Assembly: GCF_000211815.1 (NCBI RefSeq) | Contig: NZ_GL890970.1 | Span: forward strand, 163,867 to 227,866 | From: Moorena producens 3L | GTDB lineage: Bacteria > Cyanobacteriota > Cyanobacteriia > Cyanobacteriales > Coleofasciculaceae | Direction: 5' to 3' | DNA length: 64,000 nt | Shown here: piece after piece, positions 51,964 through 60,174 of the stretch | Layout: each line of letters starts with the position of its first letter | How positions within the stretch are numbered: the first letter of the stretch is position 1 | Program-made: the position numbers and the translations under genes | The notes under the pieces: model-generated | Seen by the model: only the letters and a program-made list of their open reading frames with translations | What the model was told of the DNA's origin: nothing | The model's database searches: none

Positions 51964-52875
51964 TCAAACAAAAACCATTTGAGGAGCCAGCAATACCCCA
52001 GAGGTTGAGGATATCACCTTACCAATACCCAAAAAACTGCCATCTTCGTGATACACTTGCAAAGGAATTGTGGGAGTTTCAAGAGTATCATCCCCAGAGA
52101 TACGCTGTCCCAAACACCAGCGACGGGCTTGATCAGCGGACAAGGTTACAGAGGGTAAGTGCCCCAAACCTACACTAGGGGACACTGGCTGGAATAGGCT
52201 TTGTTCCAGCTGTTCGGTCAATTCTTCTAATGTCAGACTATCGGCTAAATCAAAGCCACTGCTGCGAGTACGAGTCAGAGCGGCTAGCACACCACCGGTT
52301 TCAAGGGCATCTCCTAAATCCCGGGCTATGGAGCGAATATAGGTGCCAGGACCACATGCGATCGCTAAATCAATTTCCGGAAATTCCCCCCCACGCCAAT
52401 CTAAAACCTCGATCTTCTCAACCTCTACAGTTCGTTCTGGTACCTCTACCACTTCACCAGCTCTGGCTAAATCATACAGCCGTTTACCCTTGATCTGAAT
52501 AGCGCTATACATTGGTGGCACTTGCTGAATCTTGCCCTCAAACTGTTTCAACAAACCCTTGACCAACTCCAGAGTCAACTGGGCTGCAGACTGAGTAGCA
52601 ATCACCTCTCCTTCCAAATCATCAGTAGTTGTCCTCACTCCCAGTCTCACCGTAGCCTTGTAGGCTTTATCCTGCTGCATATACTGCAAAAGTCGGGTTG
52701 CCTTTCCCAGAGCTATCGGTAAAACCCCGGTAGCAGCTGGGTCAAGGGTCCCGCCATGGCCTACTCGCTTCAGCCGTAGCAGACGCCGCACTTTAGCAAC
52801 GCAATCGTGGGATGTCCAACCTGCTGGTTTGTTTAAGTTTAGAAATCCTTGCACAATACTCAGATTTTGCACCAA
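51964..52875 (-). CDS. truB: tRNA pseudouridine(55) synthase
   Basis: 303 residues. The enzyme modifies U55 in the T-loop of tRNA. The catalytic motif KRVGHGGTLDPAATGVLPI with its Asp, and the FLNLNKPAGWTSHDCVAKV start, are typical. GTYIRSIARDLGDAL and the C-terminal PUA-like part (SADQARRWCLGQRI, LGIGKV) are complete. The start region begins with a few extra residues (MVQNLSIVQ). It stands alone, with a short spacer before the methyltransferase promoter on the left and repeats on the right. Confidence 0.95.
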   Translation of the reverse strand: MVQNLSIVQGFLNLNKPAGWTSHDCVAKVRRLLRLKRVGHGGTLDPAATGVLPIALGKATRLLQYMQQDKAYKATVRLGVRTTTDDLEGEVIATQSAAQLTLELVKGLLKQFEGKIQQVPPMYSAIQIKGKRLYDLARAGEVVEVPERTVEVEKIEVLDWRGGEFPEIDLAIACGPGTYIRSIARDLGDALETGGVLAALTRTRSSGFDLADSLTLEELTEQLEQSLFQPVSPSVGLGHLPSVTLSADQARRWCLGQRISGDDTLETPTIPLQVYHEDGSFLGIGKVISSTSGVLLAPQMVFV

Positions 52876-52894
52876 GTTTAAAATTTATCTGTAA

Positions 52895-53165
52895 AGGTAG
52901 GGAATCGGGAATCGGGAATCGGGAATCGGGAATCGGGAATCGGGAATCGGGAATAGTAATAAGATTTGATTCTATCTTGATGCACTAGCTCATGGGAAGC
53001 ATGGCTGTTTTATTTTCCTACTCCCTACTCCCTACTCCCTACTCCCTACTCCCTACTCCCTACTCCCTACTCCCTACTCCCGATTCCCTACTCCCTCGGT
53101 GCGCTTTCCGTAGGCGAATTAAATTCGCCACGGGTCGCACCGCTCCCGACTCCCTACTCCCTTCA
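52895..53165. repeat. Heptamer arrays with a 46-bp palindrome
   Basis: GGGAATC array (52900-52955, eight units), CCCTACT array (53019-53081, about nine units), then the 46-bp palindromic element (53097-53142) inserted between array units CCCTACTCC and TCCCGACTC. No gene fits here. Confidence 0.9.
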
Positions 53166-53172
53166 AACCTAA

Positions 53173-54000
53173 TTACTCAACCACATGTAACCGTCGAGTA
53201 ATCATAATCATGCCATCCCCCCGAATTAATATAGCTGAAATCCAGCGGTCTTCTGGTAACAGTGGGGCTCGGCCAATCTTAAAAATTCCACCGGCAGCCA
53301 AAGATTCCAGGTCAACCTCCGTGGGATTAGTATAGCGCTGTGACCTGACTGATTCTTCTATAGCCACTCCCAGCAGCAAATCATCTCCGAGGGGTTCCTG
53401 GACAATGGCATCAAAATTAAATCGCTGACCAATACGCACTTGTTCTGGTAACTTCACCGTTACCTTGGGAGGATTAGCTCCTGATGTGATTTGGGAACGC
53501 TCTGCCAAAATGGTGGAATAGACAATTTTTTGGTTTTCAAAGCGCTGACGCGATCGCAAAGTCGATTCAAATTTGGTCTTACTAGCATCCTGTTGGTTAC
53601 TAGTAATATAAGTCACAGTTTCTGCCACGATCGCGTTGCCCTCTTGCTGCCAATCCGTCAGTTCCGTGCGGTAATTCAACACAGGGTAGCGCTGCCACAA
53701 TTGAAGCAACGCTTCTCCCATCACATCCCGACTTAAGCCATCGGAGTTAGCAAAATTAGCGCTATAGAATTCCAGCAACCCTTCAACATCCTTGCCATTA
53801 GCGAAGCGATCAATTTGGCTGAGGGTATCTTTAAGCTGAGGCGGTGCGGTTTCCGGGCTATCTGCTTGGGCTTTCAGAGGAGAGCCGAGGGTCAACCCTA
53901 CCGTTAATAGTACAAATACTGACCAGTCCAAAGAAATAGACTTGACTTTAGTAGTAAAAGATTGGGATAGTCGTTGCAGTAAGGTGGCTGGATTGGTCAT
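53173..54000 (-). CDS. Exported NTF2-like conserved protein
   Basis: 275 residues. A hydrophobic segment (about 27-47) ends with KAQADS, a probable cleavage site. The first domain (about 55-170) resembles an NTF2-like fold (LSQIDRFANGKDVEGLLEFYSANFANSDGLSRD, then YRTELTDWQQEGNAIVAETVTYITS). The second half is beta-rich (KVTVKLPEQVRIGQRFNFDAIVQEPLGDDL). I know this as a cyanobacterial conserved hypothetical of unknown role. It is divergent from murG; the 332-base spacer holds a GGTAACT array (54010-54055), a 66-bp MITE-like repeat and CCCGATT units. Confidence 0.75.
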   Translation of the reverse strand: MTNPATLLQRLSQSFTTKVKSISLDWSVFVLLTVGLTLGSPLKAQADSPETAPPQLKDTLSQIDRFANGKDVEGLLEFYSANFANSDGLSRDVMGEALLQLWQRYPVLNYRTELTDWQQEGNAIVAETVTYITSNQQDASKTKFESTLRSRQRFENQKIVYSTILAERSQITSGANPPKVTVKLPEQVRIGQRFNFDAIVQEPLGDDLLLGVAIEESVRSQRYTNPTEVDLESLAAGGIFKIGRAPLLPEDRWISAILIRGDGMIMITRRLHVVE

Positions 54001-54332
54001 TGGTAATCGTTAACTGGTAACTGGTAACTGGTAACTGGTAACTGGTAATTCTGGTAACTAGTAATTAGTAATTGATCATTGGTGATTGGAGAAAGGGTAA
54101 TCCCTTGGATTCACCAATGATACCAAATCTAGTTTGATAACCTATGTCTAGCTTGTAGGGTGGGCAAAAACAGTTTGATTTTTTTGAGTACTCTAGAGTA
54201 TATGACTTTGCCCACCCTACTTTAATTGGTATTTTTTTTCTTCCCGATTCCCGACTCCCGATTCCCGATTCCCGATTCCCATTAACCCAAGACAAAAGCC
54301 CCTCACCCAATTGATCAAGGAGACCTATAGCC
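54001..54332. repeat. NTF2-like/murG divergent spacer
   Basis: GGTAACT heptamers (54006-54060) start six bases after the start codon of the upstream gene. The 66-bp MITE-like element at 54155-54220 with its TTTAATTGGTATTTTTTTT tail follows, then a CCCGATT/CCCGACT run (54243-54283). AAGGAG at 54317-54322 serves murG. Confidence 0.85.
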
Positions 54333-55397
54333 GTGTCTAAGTCACCCATGCGATTGCTGATTGCCGCCAGTGGTACGGGGGGACATATATTTCCCGCCCT
54401 CGCAGTAGCCCAACACTTACCCAATTACACTATCGAGTGGCTTGGTGTTCCTGACCGCATTGAAAATGAGTTGCTACCACCAGACTATCCCCTGCACACC
54501 ATTGCCGTAGAAGGTTTTCAACAACGCTTCGGTCTCGGTACTCTGCGCATCTTCACTCGCCTGGTCAGTTCAATTTGGCAAGTGCGGCAACTGCTGAGAG
54601 AAGGTAAATTTGATGGTGTCTTCACCACTGGGGGTTACATCGCTGGACCTGCAATTATGGCAGCACGGTTGCAGGGTCTACCTACTATTATACATGAATC
54701 TAACGCCATTCCCGGAAAAGTAACCCGGTGGCTGAGTCCCTTTTGCAATACCGTAGCCATAGGGTTTGAAGCCGCTTCCAAGTACCTACCCCGGATTAAA
54801 ACTGTAACCGTTGGTACACCAGTGCGGGATAGTTTTCAACAGAGTCAATCCCTGGAACTCCCGATTCCACCAGAGGTACCCTTGATTGTGGTGGTTGGGG
54901 GTTCCCAAGGAGCAGTGGCAGTGAATAAACTAGTGCGCCAATGTGCTCCCGTCTGGTTTGAAGCTGGTGCTTGGATTGTTCATTTAACTGGAGAACAAGA
55001 CCCAGAGGCTAACACCCTTAGCCATCCTCAGTACCTGTCTATGCCCTTTTATGACCAGATGGCACCATTACTGCAACGGGCCAATTTAGCCATTAGCCGT
55101 GCTGGTGCTGGAACCTTAACTGAGCTAGCCATAACTGAAACACCAGCCATTCTGATTCCCTACCCTTATGCAGCGGAAGACCATCAAGCTTTCAATGCAG
55201 CTAGCTTTAAGGATTCTGGTGCTGCTTTAGTATTTCGTCAAGACCAGTTGACTCACGAAACGTTAGAACAGGAGGTGCTGGCTTTACTCAAGTCTCCAAC
55301 TAGGTTAGAAGAGATGAAACAAAAAACAGCTAGTCTTGCGATTAGAGATAGTGGAAAGCGTTTAGCCTCTCTAGTTCGTGAGTTAGTTGAAAAATAA
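54333..55397 (+). CDS. murG: UDP-GlcNAc:undecaprenyl-PP-MurNAc-pentapeptide GlcNAc transferase
   Basis: 354 residues, GT28 family. It adds GlcNAc to lipid I to make lipid II at the inner leaflet. Motifs present: LIAASGTGGHIFPALAVA (donor loop), GGYIAGPAI, HESNAIPGKVTR, VVVGGSQGAVAVNKLV and ISRAGAGTLTELA. The start is GTG at 54333, with AAGGAG ten bases before it; an ATG five codons later (54348) is an alternative. Length and order are normal, and no partner mur gene is next to it. Confidence 0.95.
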   Translation: MSKSPMRLLIAASGTGGHIFPALAVAQHLPNYTIEWLGVPDRIENELLPPDYPLHTIAVEGFQQRFGLGTLRIFTRLVSSIWQVRQLLREGKFDGVFTTGGYIAGPAIMAARLQGLPTIIHESNAIPGKVTRWLSPFCNTVAIGFEAASKYLPRIKTVTVGTPVRDSFQQSQSLELPIPPEVPLIVVVGGSQGAVAVNKLVRQCAPVWFEAGAWIVHLTGEQDPEANTLSHPQYLSMPFYDQMAPLLQRANLAISRAGAGTLTELAITETPAILIPYPYAAEDHQAFNAASFKDSGAALVFRQDQLTHETLEQEVLALLKSPTRLEEMKQKTASLAIRDSGKRLASLVRELVEK

Positions 55398-55414
55398 AAT
55401 ATGAAAGGAGAACT

Positions 55415-55507
55415 ATGATCTCATGTCAATCAAGCTTTACCTTGACTTTAAATATTAATAGTTTCAGAGGTTTGATTAAATACCTAAAAATTGCTCAAAC
55501 CGAATAA
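55415..55507 (+). CDS. Possible small protein (30 aa)
   Basis: An ATG at 55415 has AAGGAG four bases before it and opens a 30-codon frame with stop at 55505-55507. The peptide is MISCQSSFTLTLN followed by a basic/hydrophobic C-terminus. Only the ribosome-binding site supports it. The rest of the 253-base gap is AT-rich without features. Confidence 0.2.
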   Translation: MISCQSSFTLTLNINSFRGLIKYLKIAQTE

Positions 55508-55650
55508 GAACAATAAAATAATTGCAAAAAAGTCAAAAAAATAATGTAGAATAGCTTCGAGTTGTTGATTCGATAATGACTAGATTGATTTATTATTATT
55601 TTGCCCTTATAATAGTTATTGCTTAAGCGTAATATCGAACCAAATTTACT

Positions 55651-56379
55651 GTGATGATAACTTTGTATAAGGCACCACCTTTATGGGGATTACCGAGCAT
55701 TAGTCCACCCTGTATTAAATTGGAAACTTGGCTGCGTATAGCTAATATTGCTTACGATATCGAGATTACTAAGGACTTTACTAAAGCTCCCAAAGGCAAA
55801 ATTCCGTTTATAGAATATAAAGGAGAACTCATCGGTGACTCCACCATAATTATCGAGATGCTTAAGGAAAAAGAGGGCATAGATCCTGATCGGGATTTGA
55901 CCTCAACAGAAAAAGCAATCTCCTTAGCTTTTCGGCGGATGCTGAAAGAAAATACTTATTGGGGAGAGATGTATATTCGTTATAACATTGAAGATAACTG
56001 GCAATTATTCAAACAAACATTAACGACTCTCTACTTTGCTGGGAGCTCGACACCAGAATCGTAACAGTTTTTACAACAGGTGCGAAATTCCCTTTCTAAT
56101 CAGATTTATCAACAGGGACTGGGTCGTCACTCCGAGAAGGAAATTTCTCAAATTATTAATGCTGAGTTTCAAGCCCTGTCTGATTATTTAGCAGATAAAC
56201 CATTTTTTATGGGGGAGAGACCGACCACTTTAGATGCAACGGCTTATGGTTATATTGCAAACATGATTTTACCTCCTTTCAAGAGTCTGATTATTGATCG
56301 GGTATCTCAATTTAACAATATCTGTCAATATTGTGAACGGATGAAACAGGCGTTTTTTCCAGATTATTTGCCTTCTTAA
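55651..56379 (+). pseudogene. Glutathione S-transferase (Faxc-like) interrupted by one stop codon
   Basis: 55651-56064 encodes the thioredoxin-like N-domain (LPSISPPCIKLETWLRIANI, then APKGKIPFIEYKG and LIGDSTIIIEML). An in-frame TAA at 56062-56064 ends it. The same frame continues directly with FLQQVRNSLSNQIYQQGLGRHSEKE and the C-domain (FFMGERPTTLDATAYGYIANM) to 56379. No base change other than the stop is needed to restore a 242-residue protein of the GST/failed-axon-connections type. It may be a recent nonsense mutation, a sequencing error or a read-through site. Confidence 0.85.
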
Positions 56380-56469
56380 TCCAGAAAAATTTCTAGGAGA
56401 TGTGGTAATTGCCTTAAATGTCAAGTAATCACAATAGCGATCGCATTTTCAATTTACGGGTCGCACCTG

Positions 56470-56583
56470 TGGAATGGGCATCAGCCGTGGAACTGGCATC
56501 TTGCGTAGAACTGGCATCTTGCGTAGAACTGGCATCTTGCCAGTTTCCTCCTTATTTTCGGGCGGGCAGGATGCCCACTCTAC
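56470..56583. repeat. Palindromic GGGCATC/GATGCCC element with three tandem inner units
   Basis: TGGAATGGGCATC at the left and GGATGCCCACTCTACT at the right form inverted ends, as in 19270-19325. Inside, a 16-18 base unit containing GAACTGGCATCTTGCG is repeated three times. Confidence 0.65.
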
Positions 56584-56594
56584 TCCTATTCAGC

Positions 56595-56818
56595 GCGAAG
56601 ACTGACGCAACGCCAGAAAAACGGCTGCTTTAGCAATATCGACTGGTGAACCAAAAGGTCCTGGGATGAGGCGATTATTGACCTACTTGGCAACGGATTG
56701 CAGTTGTTCTGGTGTTCAACCAAGATCTGACCAGAGGGGTGTTTCGATTCGCCCTGGGGCAATAGAATTAACGCGGAGCTTTTGGGGAGCGAGTTCAACG
56801 GTCAAAGCTTAATCAACC
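56595..56818 (-). pseudogene. Degraded SDR gene fragment
   Basis: On the minus strand one frame reads ALTVELAPQKLRVNSIAPGR, IETPLWSDLG then a TGA stop, TPEQLQSVAK then a TAG stop, and PFGSPVDIAKAAVFLA. This is the C-terminal third of a short-chain dehydrogenase (RVNSIAPGxIxTP and the later PxDIAxAVxFL motif). Start and active-site region are missing, and two in-frame stops are present, so it is a relic. Confidence 0.75.
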
Positions 56819-56914
56819 ATAAAGTTTTCAGACTTCTGTCACCTTCTAGACTAAGGCAGTGGGAGAATAGAGTTATCACCAGCTAAACCATTCAAAACCC
56901 TTAAAAACCCAACT

Positions 56915-57382
56915 ATGGCTAAAACCGTTGCTGAAGTCATGACCCGTGACCCGATCGTGGTGCAGCCCGAAACACCGATTAAGGAAGTGATCAAAATTAT
57001 TGCTGAACAAAGCATCAGTGGCTTGCCAGTGGTTAACGAAGCAGGCAAATTGGTGGGAGTGATTTCAGAAACTGACTTGCTGTGGCAGGAGACAGGAGTA
57101 GAACCGCCAGTCTATATCATGTTTCTCGACAGCGTGATTTACTTAGAAAATCCTGCCCGTTATGACCAAGAACTCCATAAAGCACTTGGACAAACCGCTG
57201 GGGAAGTAATGACTGGTCATCCCATGAGCATCAAACCGGATCAACCCTTACGGAAAGCGGCTAAGTTGATGCAGGAAAAATCAATCCACCATTTACCAGT
57301 AACAGATGAAGCGGAGCAAGTGATTGGAATTCTGAGCTCTGGGGATATTGTCCGCGCTATGGCAGCTGAGTTAAAGAATTAA
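56915..57382 (+). CDS. Two-CBS-domain protein
   Basis: 155 residues, essentially two CBS domains in tandem. The first is VAEVMTRDPIVVQPETPIKE...LVGVISETDLL; the second is AGEVMTGHPMSIKPDQPLRK...VIGILSSGDIVRAM. Each pair usually binds adenosine nucleotides and regulates a partner enzyme or channel; no other domain is fused here. A linker with YLENPARYDQEL separates them. It is 84 bases before the HEAT-repeat gene on the same strand, possibly one transcript. Confidence 0.92.
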   Translation: MAKTVAEVMTRDPIVVQPETPIKEVIKIIAEQSISGLPVVNEAGKLVGVISETDLLWQETGVEPPVYIMFLDSVIYLENPARYDQELHKALGQTAGEVMTGHPMSIKPDQPLRKAAKLMQEKSIHHLPVTDEAEQVIGILSSGDIVRAMAAELKN

Positions 57383-57466
57383 GGGAACTGTTCTATCTCA
57401 AATAGTGTTCACGCTGAACAAATAACATGGTAAGTTGAGTTTTGGCTAGATATTGAGCAATTACCC

Positions 57467-58129
57467 ATGACCGTTACTCGTGAATCTGTCCAAGAGCTGC
57501 TGAATTCAACGGATTTTGGCCAGCGCATTAGTGGATTAAACCAACTACGCCAGCTGGAACCATCGGTGGCGTTTGAGCTAATTCAACCCTTGGTTAACGA
57601 TAACAATGTTCGGATTCGATATGGGGCAGTCAGCCAGCTCGATACCTTGGGTGATCAAGATTTAACCGTATCTTTGACCCTATTACGCGATCGCCTTTTG
57701 AATGATCCAGAACCAGATGTTCAGGCAGCAGCAGCGGATTCCTTGAGTGCCTTGAAGCTCACCGAAGCCTATGATGATTTAGAGCAAACCTATCACCAAA
57801 CCACTGAGTGGATCATTAAATTTAGTATTATAGCTGCCTTAGGGGAACTAGGTGAACCCCGTTCATTTCAACTTTTAGAAGACGCTCTCAAATCCGATAT
57901 CAGTTTAATCCAAACCGCCGCCATTAGTTCCTTAGGAGAATTGGGAGATCCCCGGGCTGTGCCTCTGTTGATTCCCTTTGCCACTAATTCCGATTGGCAA
58001 ATTCGTTACCGGTTAGTACAAGCACTAGTTAATCTGGGAGGAGAAGAGGCTAGGGCAGTCCTAGAAACATTAGCTAATGACAGTGTTGAGCAGGTGGCTA
58101 GTGTAGCGCAAGAGGGGCTACAAGCATAA
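57467..58129 (+). CDS. HEAT-repeat protein, NblB-like
   Basis: 220 residues made of about six HEAT/PBS-lyase repeats (IQPLVNDNNVRIRYGAVSQL, LLNDPEPDVQAAAADSLSAL, FSIIAALGELGEPRSFQLL, QTAAISSLGELGDPRAVPLL). The N-terminus MTVTRESVQELLNSTDFGQRI is that of the cyanobacterial NblB-like proteins, which act in phycobilisome degradation or bilin handling and resemble CpcE/CpcF lyases. That specific role is inferred. It converges on another HEAT-repeat gene; a 9-base tandem array fills the space between them. Confidence 0.85.
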   Translation: MTVTRESVQELLNSTDFGQRISGLNQLRQLEPSVAFELIQPLVNDNNVRIRYGAVSQLDTLGDQDLTVSLTLLRDRLLNDPEPDVQAAAADSLSALKLTEAYDDLEQTYHQTTEWIIKFSIIAALGELGEPRSFQLLEDALKSDISLIQTAAISSLGELGDPRAVPLLIPFATNSDWQIRYRLVQALVNLGGEEARAVLETLANDSVEQVASVAQEGLQA

Positions 58130-58133
58130 GGGA

Positions 58134-58225
58134 ATAGGGAGAAGAGTGTGGGGAGAGGCGGGAGTGTGGGAAGTGTGGGAAGTGTGGGAAGTGTGGGAAG
58201 TGTAGGAAGTGTGGGAAGTGCCCAA
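58134..58225. repeat. 9-bp tandem array between convergent HEAT genes
   Basis: GTGGGAAGT units (about seven, 58167-58220) with a short GGAGAGGCGGGAGTGT lead-in. The period is nine, unlike the 7-base arrays elsewhere. Confidence 0.85.
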
Positions 58226-58242
58226 CGCAATAACAAACCCAA

Positions 58243-59001
58243 TTACAAAAACCCTTCCATCTCGATCATTTCAATCATCTGAAGTCCACGGGGGTCTCCC
58301 ACTTTCAAGAGGGCAGCTTTGGCGTCTTCTTGTACCCCTAGGTCTTGATCATCAGCAAATGCTTCAATTAAGGCATCAATAGCACCAGCGTAAACCGCAT
58401 TGGAGGGCAATTCCCGACACAGTTGCCCGATAGACCAAGCACAATTACTGCGCACTGCTGCTACTGGGTCTTTCCTTAAAGCAGTAATTAAGGGCGGAAT
58501 CGATGCGATTACTTCTTCATAATCTAACTCTGCCATTTGCGCCAGAGCACTAGCTGCCCACAAACGCACTGCAGGAATATCCGTTTTTAGGGAATCAATT
58601 AGAGACGCTAAAGCACGGCGATCGCGACAGTTCCCCAATGCCCAGACAACCCCTTTACGGACATAACCGTTCCAATCTTGGTTAAGTTGGTCAATCAAGG
58701 GCTTTACTGCCGTGGGACTGGGATTGCGCCCTAGACCATAGGCAGCACTTACCCGCACTAAGGGACAAACATCATTTAACAGGTTAATCAGATCGGGAAT
58801 TGCCCGCTCATCTTGCAACTCACAAAAAGCACGAGCTGCTAGCATCCGTTGCTGGCTTTCCGGTGCCGTTAACAGAGCCAGCATTTCCTCTGGATCAGGT
58901 TTGGGAGCTTCTAACTCATCTTCAATCGGCTCTATGTCATCTAAAGGGCTTTCTAGTAAAGCCGTATTATCCAGTAAACTTAGATCATCATCTTCATACA
59001 T
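58243..59001 (-). CDS. HEAT-repeat protein
   Basis: 252 residues. An acidic N-terminus (DDDLSLLDNT, EPIEDELEAPKPDPEE) is followed by five to six HEAT repeats (AFCELQDERAIPDLINLLND, VRVSAAYGLGRNPSPTAVKPLI, VRKGVVWALGNCRDRRALASLI, VRLWAASALAQMAEL, VRSNCAWSIGQL). This conserved cyanobacterial family is of the PBS-lyase HEAT type; partner unknown. It is the last gene of a probable minus-strand operon (small membrane protein, GNAT, HEAT), following the GNAT gene after 45 bases. Confidence 0.85.
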   Translation of the reverse strand: MYEDDDLSLLDNTALLESPLDDIEPIEDELEAPKPDPEEMLALLTAPESQQRMLAARAFCELQDERAIPDLINLLNDVCPLVRVSAAYGLGRNPSPTAVKPLIDQLNQDWNGYVRKGVVWALGNCRDRRALASLIDSLKTDIPAVRLWAASALAQMAELDYEEVIASIPPLITALRKDPVAAVRSNCAWSIGQLCRELPSNAVYAGAIDALIEAFADDQDLGVQEDAKAALLKVGDPRGLQMIEMIEMEGFL

Positions 59002-59046
59002 GCCTGATAACCTACCTTATCTTGCCTGATTCTACCAGTTTCTTAA

Positions 59047-59634
59047 TTAGTATTGTCTGTGCAATGGTTTAACCATCCACAGAGATTGGGTTCTAAAACC
59101 CAGTCCGTGGTAAAGGTTCAAAGCGACTTGATTCGATTGAAACACCTGTAGTCCAATTTGGCGATCGCCTCTTGCCCTTGCCCTAGCTTCAGCCTGCTGC
59201 ATCAGTGCTGAACCAATGCCTTGACGGCGGTGTGCTGGCATGACGTACAGTAAAAAAATATAGGTATAGCGATCGCCATTTACCTGATCAACCCCATTTC
59301 CCATCCACAGACAACCAACTGGCAAGGGATGAGTTACGATAGAGCCTTTCCTAGAAACGTTCCCATCCGCTACTGTAACCCACCACAGCGGGGTTTCTCT
59401 GGAAAAGTACTGTTTAACAGTCCTCGCCAGGTGAGAAAAATCATTTTGTTCTGGGAAAAGCTCTTGGTAAGTTAATTCCATGAACTTCACCAAAATTGCC
59501 CGTTCTCGTACCGTTCCCAGGCGTAGCTGGTACCGTGCTAACAATGGCTTACTCACCAGTGTTCCCAGAATTTTGGTTAACAACCAACTGAGCCGATACT
59601 GGTGCTTGAATGCTGGCAGCGTCAAACTCTTCAA
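59047..59634 (-). CDS. GNAT family N-acetyltransferase
   Basis: 195 residues. The GNAT core is VMPAHRRQGIGSALMQQAEARARARGD, then IGLQVFQSNQVALNLYHGLGF (acetyl-CoA loop RRQGIG). The N-terminal 35 residues overlap the upstream small gene in another frame and are probably not used; a later ATG (at M52, MELTYQELFPEQ) or an in-between start is possible. Substrate unknown. Position in the operon between a small membrane protein and a HEAT protein is suggestive but not decisive. Confidence 0.85.
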   Translation of the reverse strand: MKSLTLPAFKHQYRLSWLLTKILGTLVSKPLLARYQLRLGTVRERAILVKFMELTYQELFPEQNDFSHLARTVKQYFSRETPLWWVTVADGNVSRKGSIVTHPLPVGCLWMGNGVDQVNGDRYTYIFLLYVMPAHRRQGIGSALMQQAEARARARGDRQIGLQVFQSNQVALNLYHGLGFRTQSLWMVKPLHRQY

Positions 59635-59752
59635 TCGGTGCAGGGGCTAGCATATCGTTCGGTAAAAAGATCCGAGAACTGACTGCCAATAGGGCAATTA
59701 AGAAGCCTAGTAATGCCAGTAGGGGAGCAATGTACTGACGAAATATAGCCAT
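59549..59752 (-). CDS. Small single-pass membrane protein
   Basis: 67 residues. One N-terminal membrane segment (about 8-27, IAPLLALLGFLIALLAVSS), followed by FLPNDMLAPAPIEEFDAASI and a polar tail. I recall similar small proteins upstream of acetyltransferase genes in other cyanobacteria, but cannot name a family. Its 3' end overlaps the open frame of the GNAT gene by 86 bases, so either the GNAT start is further in, or the genes overlap. Confidence 0.65.
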   Translation of the reverse strand: MAIFRQYIAPLLALLGFLIALLAVSSRIFLPNDMLAPAPIEEFDAASIQAPVSAQLVVNQNSGNTGE

Positions 59753-60174
59753 GAATTTAATGGTTCGTTGATTTTAACAATTCTTTACTTTCTCCATCTT
59801 ACAACAATGGCAAAGCTTTTAGCGGTTGAACGCGATCGCGTGGCCTTTTGGCCAAGGTTATTTGGTTGAAGGTTGAAGGTTGACGGTTGGGGGTTGGAGG
59901 TTGGAGGTTGGAGGTTGGAGGTTGGAGGTTGAAGGTTGGAGGTTGCAGGTTGAAGGTTGGAGGTTGGAGGTTGGAGGTTGGAGGTTGAAGGTTGGAGGTT
60001 GCAGGTTGAAGGTTGCAGGTTTAAGGTTGTAGGTTAACAGTTGACGGTTGACCAACCTATGGAAGACAGGCTTATGGGTAAGAGTTTGAAGGGGTGACAA
60101 GCCGAGTCACCCTCAGACAGGGAAAGCGTTACAGCTATCGCAGTCCCTACTCAAATAGTGAAAAATTCCTTGGC
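59753..60174. repeat. GGTTGGA/GGTTGAA heptamer array
   Basis: 59868-60035 is a long tandem tract of 7-base units AGGTTGG, AGGTTGA and AGGTTGC with a GCGATCGCGTGGCCTTTTGG unit just before it (59831-59857). The remaining 130 bases up to the hydrolase stop show nothing recognised. Confidence 0.9.

Noticed and set aside
58006..58242. Minus-strand frame with LPTLPTLPT repeats
   Set aside because: Translation of the 9-base GTGGGAAGT array and the antisense of the NblB-like gene.
59858..60100. Minus-strand frame rich in NLQPPT repeats
   Set aside because: Pure GGTTGGA-array translation.
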